A model generated the notes under the pieces. It made no database searches. It saw only the letters and a program-made list of their open reading frames with translations, and had not been told where the DNA came from. This document shows, in pieces, positions 35,780 through 46,212 of a stretch of DNA of 64,000 nt (position 1 is the first letter of the stretch; every line of letters starts with the position of its first letter). This DNA comes from Adineta steineri. Taxonomy: Eukaryota > Rotifera > Eurotatoria > Adinetida > Adinetidae. The stretch is from the NCBI GenBank assembly GCA_905250115.1, contig CAJNOI010000019.1, forward strand, positions 1 through 64,000, read 5' to 3'. Position numbers and translations under genes: made by a program.

Positions 35780-38124
35780 ATGGTTACTGACCTTATTAAA
35801 ATTCCTTGTGTAAGAAATTTAGTTTTTCGTGATCATTTACAATCGTATCCGGAATCTATAGTTAATGTAACTTTACATAATGTTATCATTACACATAAAC
35901 AATCAGATGGAAATTATAAAGAACTTTGGGTAAAACATTTGTTGTAAAGAATAAAAATATATCTATAGGATTTTTTTCAATAGATATTTTATACTAATAT
36001 GGATGCTATTCAACCAAAATTTCCAATGAAAACTGAATTTCGTTCGCAATTACCATTATCACCATCAATGTCTTCAACTTATACAATAATTGTTCGTCTT
36101 AAAACTTTAGAAACATGCTACTTTGATGTTTCAGTTTTGGATGATGCAATAAAGTTAGCTGAATCATTAGATGCACTTATAACATATACAGGTATATTCA
36201 GAGAATTCTAAAATTCAATCATCATAATTCTTTATTTAGATGGGTTAAATTGTGATGTAACATTTTTATTTCCATTTTGTTTTCCACGTGATTTTGAAGT
36301 TATTCAAGATGGTTGGACAGCATTTTCTGTTGAATCAGAATTTAGTCGATTACAAGCAATAAGTGATGAATGGCGTATTAGTGATGTTAATAAAAATTTT
36401 GCTGTATGTATTGCTATTCTTATTGATTCCTTTTTTATATAATATCCCCTTTCGATTTAGATCTGTGAAACATATCCAGAACGATTAGTTGTTCCAAAAT
36501 CAATCACCGATGAATATCTTAAACGTTCAGCACAATTCCGTAGTCATGGCCGTTTTCCACTTTTATGTTATTTACATAAATCATCAAAGTCATGTATTAT
36601 TCGATGTGCACAACCACTTATTGGTTCCAGTGTACGTCGTTGTAAAGAAGATGAAGGACTTGTTAATGCCATGCTTACACAACGACATAAAAAAGGATGG
36701 ATACTTGATACACGACATGCGAATGTAGTAAAAAGTGCACAAAATAAAGGTAAATAATAAGTTTTATTACTTTAAGTTTTATTCATTTCGATATTGATTT
36801 AAAGGTGGTGGTTGTGAACCTGACCAACATTATGCACTCTGGAAACGTCTCCATCGACATTTAGATAAACATAATGTTTTACAAGAATCATTTACGAAAT
36901 TAATGGATGGTAAACAATTATTTAGAAAAAAAAGATTAATTAATTCTATCTTTTATTTTAGCATGTATTGATCAATCGGAAAAAGATCGATGGTTATCCA
37001 AATTAGATAATAGTAATTGGTTACTTCATGTTAAAGAAGCCTTAACAACAGCATGTATTGTTGCTCAAACAATTGATTGTGAAGGTAAAAATTTATATTA
37101 GCAATTCAATATCGATTCTATACAGAAAAAAAATTTAATTTCAATAGAAACATCAGTTCTTATTCATGGTAGTGATGGATGGGATACAACATTATTAGTA
37201 ACAAGTCTAGCACAAATCCTACTTGATCCTGATTGTCGTACAATAACCGGGTATTAAAAGAAAAACGAAATTTTTATTAAACTTAAAATTTTTATCTTTT
37301 CTAGTTTTGAAGCATTAATTGAACGTGAATGGATACAAGCCGGACATCCATTTCGTTTACGTTGTTCACGATCAGGATTTGGTCGAAGTACACATGGACA
37401 AGAATCACCTTTATTTACACTTTTCCTTGATTGTACTTGGCAAGTAAGAAGAAATTTATTATAATTTCCTTTTTTTCCTATTTAATATTCAATAGCTTTT
37501 ACAACAATTTGCTTGTTCATTTGAATTTAATGATACATTATTAATCGAATTATTTCAACATGCTTATTCATCGAAATTCGGTATGATTACAAATTCATAT
37601 ATACTAACTGAATGTTGTATATATTTAATTTTAATAGGAACATTTATATTTAATAATGAGAAAGAAAAATTAAAATATAATGGTATTAAACATACAGTTT
37701 CATTATGGTCGTATTTCAATCGACCAGAAATTCTTCATGCGTTTTTAAATCCATTCTATGAACCGAATTTAAGTGTCTTATGGCCGAGTGTAGCTGCACA
37801 AAGTATTGTAAGTTTTGTTAAAATATAGTTGCAATAAGAATATTAAAATCTATAATTATAGATTCTTTGGCGAAGTTTATATCTTCGATTTTATGAAAAT
37901 CAAATACCACAACGTGAAGTTTGGGATGAATATTTATTAATTAAAGGAAAAGAAATACAACTTCGTTCATATGTTAATAAATTAAGACAGTATGTCAATA
38001 GATTTCTTTTGATATATATATATATTATTTTTATTTGTCTAGAGAATTACTTGAACTTGAACGAAAATGTACAGAAAAAACAAATATGATTAAAACGGAA
38101 AAAGATTCCGTAGTAACAATATAG
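35780..38124 (+). CDS. MTMR9: Myotubularin-related protein 9 (inactive phosphatase)
   Basis: Catalytically dead myotubularin that in animals partners active MTMR6/7/8 on phosphoinositides. Twelve exons: 35780-35929, 35984-36191, 36240-36403, 36461-36749, 36805-36909, 36962-37084, 37148-37250, 37305-37443, 37496-37580, 37638-37807, 37862-37989, 38043-38124; 581 residues. N-terminal PH-GRAM region (residues 1-100), then the myotubularin domain: FEVIQDGW, GRFPLLCY, RRCKEDE, SNWLLHVKEALTTAC, FEALIEREWIQAGHPF and SLWSYFNRP. The active-site loop reads LIHGSDGWDTT; active members have HCSDGWDRT, so both the catalytic Cys and the Arg are missing, as in MTMR9. The C-terminus is a short predicted coiled coil. 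The ATG directly follows a splice-acceptor sequence, suggesting a trans-spliced downstream operon gene. Confidence 0.94.
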
Positions 38125-38856
38125 AATGATTAGATTTTCTTTCTTGCTGACAAAATTTTGATTTATTTATTTATTTTTTTCGTCTGATTTATATATATAC
38201 ATTTATCTAACTGATCAATTTAGTCGTCAACCTTGTTTCACGTGATTCTTTTTTTTTTTTGTATATTTATGTGTTGCATTATTATCGAGAACAAATACTT
38301 ATATGTATGTCGTGTATGATGAAGATTGTCTATCTTTATGCAAAGAACAAAAAAAAATATAAAATAAAATGTCCTTCTTTACTTTGTAATCATAAAATAT
38401 GTATGTATATATATAGGACTGAATTCTTTTATAAGTAGATAAAGAAAGAATAGAACTAGTCTCACTGCAGGAGATTCTTTATTAATAGGTGTTCAGTTAG
38501 TACAATTGTTCATCGTTTCTTTTCGCATTTTTTTTAATGACGTAATGATCCAGATAATTGTATAACTTACGATAGAATACACTATTTCTTGTCAAGTTAT
38601 ATGATGATTTGTGGTACTATATGTGTATTTATGAATGGTGAATGAGGGTAGAAATATAAAAAAAGACGACAAATTTCCATATATATAGTTATAATCGAAA
38701 GAAAGAAGAGAGGGAGAAAAAATAAAAAAGAGGTCTTTTTTATTCGATACTCATATTTCTTTTTTTCTATTGATCTCCATCGTATGAACAGCTTGTATAC
38801 TCAAAGATTATTTTAAACGATTATATTTTTATTAACGTCTTCGTCTAGAATTGGAG
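38125..38856. other. Intergenic after MTMR9
   Basis: About 0.73 kb, AT-rich with poly-T and TA runs and an AAAATAAAATG signal near 38360. No gene was recognised. Confidence 0.5.
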
Positions 38857-39360
38857 ATGCCACTTGAACAAGTTGAATGGTTTATGAAACAATCAAAACA
38901 TGACAATGGTAAAGTACAAGCACGACAATGTTGTACATATTATTCAGTTCTAAATGTCAATAAACCAAACTACCCATTTTTAAGTTCATATGAACAAGAA
39001 CAAACATGGACATTAACACGAACAATATCAAATAGTCATAAACGATATCAATCATCAATTGATAATATTTATTTGACAACACCAAATCTATCATTGAAAA
39101 CCAAATATATCGATTATGACAAAATGAAAATCGAAAATGATCGTTCGCTTTCACTTTATACATCATTACGACATCGTACACCATCATCATCACGTCGTTC
39201 CATTAATATTAAAACAGATTCACATACTCATCCTGAACAAAAATCTTCACCAATAAAAATACGAAATAATAATCATAATTCCAATTTGAATAAACCACAA
39301 TTATTACCTAGACTTATGCGTGTTATTCATGCTAATGGTGAATTACTCGTACGAATTTAA
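38857..39360 (+). CDS. Unrecognised basic, polar protein
   Basis: Single uninterrupted frame of 167 residues from the ATG at 38857 (MPLEQVEWFMKQS). Rich in Ser, Thr, Asn, Arg and Lys, with the stretch SLRHRTPSSSRRS and a more ordered C-terminus LPRLMRVIHANGELLVRI. I do not recognise the family; the C-terminus could be the start of a doublecortin-like strand pair but is too short to say. An acceptor-like CGTCTAG lies eight bases before the ATG. Codon use resembles the neighbouring genes, which supports it being real. It may be part of a larger gene with undetected exons. Confidence 0.5.
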   Translation: MPLEQVEWFMKQSKHDNGKVQARQCCTYYSVLNVNKPNYPFLSSYEQEQTWTLTRTISNSHKRYQSSIDNIYLTTPNLSLKTKYIDYDKMKIENDRSLSLYTSLRHRTPSSSRRSINIKTDSHTHPEQKSSPIKIRNNNHNSNLNKPQLLPRLMRVIHANGELLVRI

Positions 39361-39803
39361 CTATATAAAACTCATTGAGGAGATTTAATTCTCATTTAAA
39401 GAGAAAAAAAAATGATATAATATCTGTTTCAAATTTTTATTCTAATTCTTTTTGCGTTACTTATTCTCAATAGATTTCCTTTTTTTTTGGATTATAACTA
39501 ATCTAATCTTAAGTATAAAGATTATTTCGGATACATTCTAATATCTATCAATTGTAAATATTTAAATCGATTACTAATTTAAAATATATATATATATTAT
39601 GTAAGACTATTAATCTACTTCTTGTTCATAAGGATCAATTTTCTTCTCATATATACTTTTATTTCAATATAAATAAATGATAAAAAGTGACATCTTTTAT
39701 TTAACTGCAATTGGTTTGATGATTCATTGAATATAAGGACTAAAAACAGTTGATAATAATATAGTTTGGAATAAATGCCATAACTGTATTTTAATCAGAA
39801 TTA
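39361..39803. other. Short AT-rich intergenic spacer
   Basis: About 0.44 kb between the unrecognised gene and ANKRD54. Only AT-rich sequence with a TA tract near 39585 was seen. Confidence 0.5.
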
Positions 39804-40684
39804 ATGTCATCTTCACATTGTCTTGGTAAATCTCGAGATTCTCGACGAGAACGTGTATCAATACGTCGAGCAACTGTACCTAATCTTGTTAATGGAAATC
39901 GCGGTAATACATAATTTCAAGATGTTGCCTTATTTAAAATTGAATTTATTTTAGAAACACATTCCTTAATTGATGCTGTCAGTGCTCAAGACTATGATCG
40001 AGGTAAAAAGAGAATTAATCAATTCAGTGGTATTTTATTCTATCTGTTTAGTACTTGATCTTCTTCAGTCAGGTGTTGATTCATGTATTACAGATAAATA
40101 TGGTCGCACTCCATTGCATGTTGCTTCAACAAAACTTGATGCAGCTATAGGTAAGTTTTATTAAATGAATACTAAAAGTTAAATATATATATGAACATAT
40201 TTTTTAGCAAAAGCATTGATCGATCATGGTGCTAATGTTAATGCTGAAGATTCTCTTGGAAATACTCCATTACATTTAGCTTGTATTAGTGGTCGATTAG
40301 CAATAGTTGGTATTCTTCTTCGGGCTGGTGCTACTTTATCAGCAACAAAAAGTCGTGCAACACCATTAACTCTTGCATTAAGTCGTTTACAATCGATGAT
40401 GAATGAAAAACGAACAATATCGTCACCAAATGTAAAAGCTGAAATTCTCGAAGTATATTAAATTTTTTTTTCTATTTTCAAATTTAATCGTTTTCTTTCT
40501 TTTCTAGTTAATTCGTTTACTTAAAAATCGTGTTTCACAAACAGCTAATAATAATAATAATTCTATGACTGATCTTTGTACACAATTAGAAAATTTAAAT
40601 TCATCTTCATCAGAAGATTTTAATTTAGATCCTACATTATTTTCTAACTTAACAATTTCTATATATAAAAATGCACATTTGTAG
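39804..40684 (+). CDS. ANKRD54: Ankyrin repeat domain protein 54-like
   Basis: Five exons, 39804-39903, 39955-40002, 40052-40150, 40208-40452, 40508-40684; 222 residues. A short basic N-terminus (RRERVSIRRATVPNL) precedes four ankyrin units: LIDAVSAQDYDRVLDLLQSG, DKYGRTPLHVASTKLDAAI, DSLGNTPLHLACISGRLAI and the start of a fourth. The C-terminal region LIRLLKNR...LTDLC-like TDLCTQLENL matches the extension that follows the repeats in ANKRD54 (Lyn-interacting ankyrin repeat protein), an adaptor shuttling between nucleus and cytoplasm. The family assignment rests on recalled similarity in the repeats and C-terminus. A histidine-phosphatase gene begins 7 bp after its stop. Confidence 0.82.
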
Positions 40685-40691
40685 ATAAATA

Positions 40692-41288
40692 ATGCCAGCA
40701 AAAAAGCAAACAATGAGTAATGAACAAAAATCATCATCGAAAACACTTTTTCTTATTCGACATGGTCAATCTCTTGCTAATCGAGATTATGATGAATCAT
40801 CTGCTTATCGAGATGCTGGCTTAACTGAACAAGGTATTGCTCAAGCAAGAGCATTACAAAAAGAACTTGATGCATTACAACTTGATCTTGTTGTTGTTAG
40901 TCCATTAACACGAGCACTTCAAACATGTCAAAATGCTTTACCACCTTCGTATTCTGGACCGATTCTTGTTTTATCTGAAATCGCCGAGATTTGTTCGTCT
41001 TATTATAGTTGTGGTCAAAAACGAAATGTCATACAACCAAAATTTCCTGATACATTTGATTGGACTAATATTCCAATGGATGGAATTTGGTGGTGGCAAT
41101 ATGATCAGAAACGTCAAAGTGAAACGGATGGATATACAAGGGAACGTATGCAAAAATTTCGTAATTTCATTCAAGAACGACCAGAACAACGTATCGCAGT
41201 TTTTGCACACGGTGATTATTTATATGAATTTCAAGAAGGCAAAAGATCATATCCAGCTAATTGTCAAGTGACTGCATATAAAATTTAA
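40692..41288 (+). CDS. Histidine phosphatase (phosphoglycerate-mutase-like)
   Basis: Single exon, 198 residues. LFLIRHGQSLANRD (about residues 19-32) holds the RHG motif with the phospho-accepting His; VVVSPLTRALQT holds the second conserved Arg; AVFAHGDYL holds the second catalytic His. This is the histidine-phosphatase superfamily branch with a compact cap; the substrate cannot be told. Starts at the ATG at 40692, seven bases after the ANKRD54 stop; an in-frame ATG at 40713 is also possible. No intron is seen. The spacing implies co-transcription with ANKRD54; TTTGTAG overlapping the upstream stop could serve as a trans-splice acceptor. Confidence 0.9.
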   Translation: MPAKKQTMSNEQKSSSKTLFLIRHGQSLANRDYDESSAYRDAGLTEQGIAQARALQKELDALQLDLVVVSPLTRALQTCQNALPPSYSGPILVLSEIAEICSSYYSCGQKRNVIQPKFPDTFDWTNIPMDGIWWWQYDQKRQSETDGYTRERMQKFRNFIQERPEQRIAVFAHGDYLYEFQEGKRSYPANCQVTAYKI

Positions 41289-41868
41289 CTCATTTTTCTC
41301 TAAGATTGTAGTCAATAAATATATCACTATTTTATATTAATAAAATCAAATAAACAAGAAATTTTCACACACTTATTCAGAAGTGTAAGCCGGTAGAGTA
41401 ATCGGCGGCACAGATTTGATATTCCAGGGTTGCACAGCCTCAGTGGTTCGAAAATTTCGAATACCATCTGGGCGCAGTCGCTGTAATGAAAGTGCCTTTT
41501 ATTAAGTTGAAAATATATTAATTTCAAATAATATCGTATTTTCATTAGTATGAATAGAAGGAAGTGATGAAACTATACGACTCAGAAGTATACAAGGAAG
41601 TAAAATATCACTCGTATCGTACTTTTTTTTAAAACAGAAAGCTTTGATTTTTATTGCATTTTGCGTTCTTCTGAAGAATTCTAGACTGATGACTCAATCA
41701 TAATACTGATAAGGTGTATCGTATCAGTAACAATAAAAATAAAAAACAAGCGTAGAAAAAATTTCTCGACGAATATTTGTTATTGTTGTGATATATCGGT
41801 CATATACTGTAGACAATTTTTTTATCGTAGAATATCATATTAAACACTCACAAAAAGTACATCATAGA
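41289..41868. other. Intergenic between the phosphatase and TMC genes
   Basis: About 0.58 kb, AT-rich except for a G+C-richer patch at 41373-41480 that is described as a possible orphan exon. No complete gene is present. Confidence 0.5.
41373..41480 (-). pseudogene. Possible orphan terminal exon or gene fragment
   Basis: Read on the minus strand, an acceptor CATTACAG is followed at 41480 by an open frame of 35 residues (RLRPDGIRNFRT, later VPPITLPAYTSE) and a TAA at 41373. Its composition is higher in G+C and more protein-like than the surrounding DNA. No upstream exon on that strand was found before the TMC gene, so it may be a relic of a gene, an inserted fragment, or chance. Confidence 0.3.
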
Positions 41869-44800
41869 ATGAATTCAAATGAATTACCAGTACGATCACG
41901 TCATCGTCATCGTCAACATAGAAGAAGACAGTTATCATCAGATGAAATTGATACTATAGAACTCGATTCTATACCATCTTCAGCACAGATCAATAAACGA
42001 ACAGTAGCAGTTTTTCTTCCTACTACAGAACAGGTATAAAAATAAAATAAAAGATCTTTTTTTTTGTTTTAAAACTAATATTATTAATATCAAAGGAACA
42101 CGAACATGCTGTTGAATCACCATTAGTGAAAATAATTTTAAGAAAACGACGGAAAGCTTGGTAAGGATTATTTATTAAAAATGAATTGTTATATAAAATC
42201 TTTTATACATAGGGCTAAACTTGTTGCACCCGTTGATGAAAGTAAAATAAAAAAAGTAATTAAATAATACATATAACGTTTTTTTTACTTGATTTTTTAT
42301 TCATTAATAGAATACAGAATCTTTTACAGCAAAATTTACAAAATTATTTTCAAAAATTCCATCACCAATTCAATCCTTATTGGGTTTTATTGAACGTAAA
42401 TAATGATACATTGTTGAGGGAAAAGATTTATCTTATTATAATCTATTTAGATCGTAGTGGTTTTACAATTCGTTCTTATTTTGAATTTATTGTTTGGTTA
42501 TTTTATTTAAATATTTTTACATTTATTCTTTGTTTTACCTGTATAATAATGCCAACATATATCTATCCAAATTCAATAGAATTTTCTTCGTATGCAATGA
42601 ATGAATATAATAAAATCAATGATATTCCAATATATAATTATTCTGACCAGTGTACATTAACTGATCCACAATGTGAATCGCTTAATATACCATTATCAAG
42701 TCAAGATAATGTTTCTAATAATTCATGCTTAGATAATTCTTATACTGCTAGTAGTTGTTGTTCATTACATACAGAATCATATTTCGTAAATTCATCACGT
42801 GATGGTGAGAATGATTGGACAGAATATTTAATCGATCTTATTGATGGAACGGTATATTTTCATTATGATTCTTATATCCTAAATTTGATTTACATTTCTA
42901 GGGATCTCTCACTCTCAATCGATTATTTATTGGTTATTATCGAAATTTAACGAAATCGAATGATGATGGATCTTATTTTCAAACATATAATATGGGTTTA
43001 GCTGTATTTTTAACAATATTTGCTTGTCTTTTAGTAACGGGTATTATTATTGTTCGAAAGTAAATAGTTTTTTTGTTTCTATGTTAAGAAAAAAAAGAAC
43101 TATTAAATTTCGATTTAGATTTGGTGATGGTATGAGAAAAAGTTATGTACAAAATGAATCATTTGAAAATAATCTTTTTCAATATATATTTGCTCGATGG
43201 AATTATCGTTCTGTTCATAATGTTCTTGCTCGTCGACATGAACAACGTTTTAAAAGTGAAATAAAAAACATTTTATTTGAACTTGATGATAAACGAAGTT
43301 TTAAATTTGAACGAGCAAAAGATAAAATTATCTTTCAAATTCAACGTCTATGTCTTTGGCTTATTACAATTATTATATTTGGTGGAGCAATTACTATTCT
43401 TTATTTTACTCACCGATTTTCCTTTCAAGTTTGTTTTTTAATCAATAATTATAATATTATATTCATATTTCTATAGGAAAGAGCAAAAAAAGAAATGAAC
43501 AATGATGTAACTGGATCAAATCGTTTCCTCGATATGCTTATTGAATACTTACCTTCCATAATAGTTTCAGTAATTAATTTAACATCGCAATTAGTCTTTG
43601 CTTATATGAGAGATTTTAAATTATATACACGTACTAGTGCTCTTCGACATTATTTAATCAGGTATTTATGTTAACATTTGAATATTATAAAAAAATACGA
43701 ACTAAATTTTTATTTCATAGAGTCATTATTATGCGATTAGTTTTACTTTTTTCTTTTGTTTTTATTATCATATTACAAATAACATGTAATAGCAATCAAT
43801 GTGGAAGACAATCGGAGTTAATTGAATGCGCAGAAATTAAAGGCAAAGCAACTTTTATACATGTAAAAAATATCTTTATTTCTAATCAAACAATATGATT
43901 TCATTCTTATGTGTAGTGTTGGGAAACATTAATTGGTCAAGCTATTTATAGATTGGTTCTTACAGATACAGTTGTTATGTTAATTGTTCATCTTATTGTT
44001 GATCCAATACGAACGTAATAGATAATAGAATGATTGATTTTCGAATTTAAAAATGAGATTATTTTAGTTTATTAAGACGCTGTTTTTTTCCCGAACAAGT
44101 TGTACAAGAACAAGATGGAACGACAATAAAAATTCATGCAGCACCTAAAACTTGGTTTCTATTTCAACCATTAGAATTTGAAGTAGGAGATTATGTATTA
44201 GATCTAACCTATTCGCAAACATTATGCTGGTAAATTTTCATACGAAATTTTCTAATAAAGAAATTTTTATTTAATAAATTTTAGGCATGGAATACTTTTC
44301 TGTCCATATTTACCATTAATTGCTGCAGTTAAAAATATAATTATCTTTGCTACTAAATCAGTAAATAGAAAATAAATGATTAATTACATTTGTTAAAATT
44401 TTTGTCTTTAGTTAAGTTTAGCTTTCTTTCGAAAAAGATCCGGATTGGAATTAAGTCCTGCTCGAGCTCGATATATATTTACAAGTGTGCTACTTTTTTC
44501 TTTTGTCTGGGCTTTATTACCAATTGCTTTTCTTTCAACATCGTAAGTTTTGAATTTTTTACAAAATCAAATCAAATTTTTATTAATTAGACTTCGACCA
44601 TCACGTGGTTGTGGGCCATTTCGATTGTACAGTCATGAACCTGACTTTTATTTGTATTATTCAGTTCGCAATGTTTTTTCACAAGTTCAAAATCGAATTT
44701 TAGTTCAACTTCTATTCAAACTTACTAGTGCTGTAGTTATTGTTCCACTAGTATTAATTCTAATGTAAATATATGAATTTATTTTATTCAAAATATGAAA

Positions 44801-45015
44801 TGAATTATTTTCTTTTTAGTTTAATATCATGTATTTTAATTATTCGACGTAATAGTTATCGAGGAGCATCAGTGGAACTTTATAAATTATTGTATTCGGT
44901 ATGTTTTTATTTTTTCAAGATTAATTTGCTATAATTATTAAATATATATTTTTAGTCACATAAAACACATCAACTGGCTGTAAACAATCCAACTGTTATG
45001 TCAGTAGCTTTATAA
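41869..45015 (+). CDS. Transmembrane channel-like (TMC) protein
   Basis: Multi-pass plasma-membrane protein of the TMC/anoctamin-fold family; TMC1/2 are mechanotransduction channel subunits. Sixteen exons: 41869-42033, 42096-42160, 42213-42255, 42311-42395, 42451-42851, 42902-43059, 43119-43428, 43477-43661, 43721-43862, 43917-44014, 44068-44229, 44285-44360, 44412-44542, 44591-44764, 44820-44898, 44956-45015; 777 residues. An Arg/His-rich N-terminus (RHRHRQHRRR) is followed by SYFEFIVWLFYLNIF (first membrane span), an Asn/Cys-rich extracellular loop, FARWNYRSV, and the conserved TMC block CCWETLIGQAIYRLVLTD, then FEVGDYVLDLTYSQTLCWHG, and CGPFR. The order and the CWETxxGQ signature make the family certain. 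The subfamily is unclear; TMC5/6/8-type proteins are about this size. Confidence 0.92.
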
Positions 45016-46212
45016 TATTTTAACATGTTTATGAAAGAAAATATATAAAGTTAATGTAATGTCAAATCTTATATAACTTATCATAATAAATCAAAGCATG
45101 TCTTCGTGCTATTTAAATTTTTTCAATCGAAAACTGAATATTTTTATTCGTATGATTTTATAGGCATACATTTTAATATAGAATCTAATCAATCGTTATG
45201 AACAACACACAGTGATCAACTAATGATTGTTAGATGTACGAAACAACTAGAAATCTATATAGAATAGTATTAGATTTGTTAGAAGTTCATCATTATCAAT
45301 GAAACTAGACTCTATAAAATTTTTCATCTAAATAATTGTTAGATCAAATTCTTACAAAATAAAATGAATACATTTATGATTACGAAAAGACTTAAGACAT
45401 TCATGAAATTTAATAACAAAAAAAATGATTTTATCAGTATTACGAACTATATCTAAATGTACCCATTTCTATTTAAAATTTAAATAAAATATCCTTTATA
45501 CAATCCATCATTACAAAAACACATACGAACGATTACGAAAGTTATATGTTTTGATTCGAGTAAATCGAAAATAATTCGACTCGTTCATCATACTGTTCTT
45601 ATCTCATTTTTTTAGCACAGACAATATTATTCTTACATCATTTTTTATATTCTTTCATTCAATCTTACGACATATTCCTATGCACATTGCCCAGACAAAA
45701 AAGACTAGATCATTTTAAAGATACTACATGTCAAATAATAAGAAAAATCGTTTATCTAAACTGCTCTACATAATCTAATTATATTGCGTATATATATCTT
45801 ACAAAAGAATTCTTTCAATAAAAGAAATGTATATTATTTTAACACATTGTTCATTAAATTGCTTTTTATATTTTGAACATGTATATATACATATAAAAAG
45901 AAAATAATTTAATATTAACAAATGATATATATTCACACATGAAACGTATAATGTGTCTTGCACACAAATTGCTTTTTATGATTTGTTTATAAACGATACG
46001 GTTATTGAAGGAGTCATATTTTCTAGACTTAATATAGTAAAAGAAAATTTTCATCGTAATTATACTGATTGGAAAAAATACTCCATTAAAATAAATAAGT
46101 GTATTACATTATTAATAATAAATATGTTTTTTTTAATAATGATTATTCTAAAGAATAATACAAAAATATGTCGTACGGAACAAATATAGCAACATAGATA
46201 TACAAATTAGTA
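45016..46212. other. Intergenic between convergent TMC and PTB-like genes
   Basis: About 1.2 kb of AT-rich sequence, no gene or structured repeat recognised. Short frames at 45866-46189 are low complexity. Confidence 0.5.

Noticed and set aside
41385..41470. Possible tRNA suggested by GGTTCGAAA near 41437
   Set aside because: No matching acceptor stem or anticodon arm could be laid out around the T-loop-like sequence.
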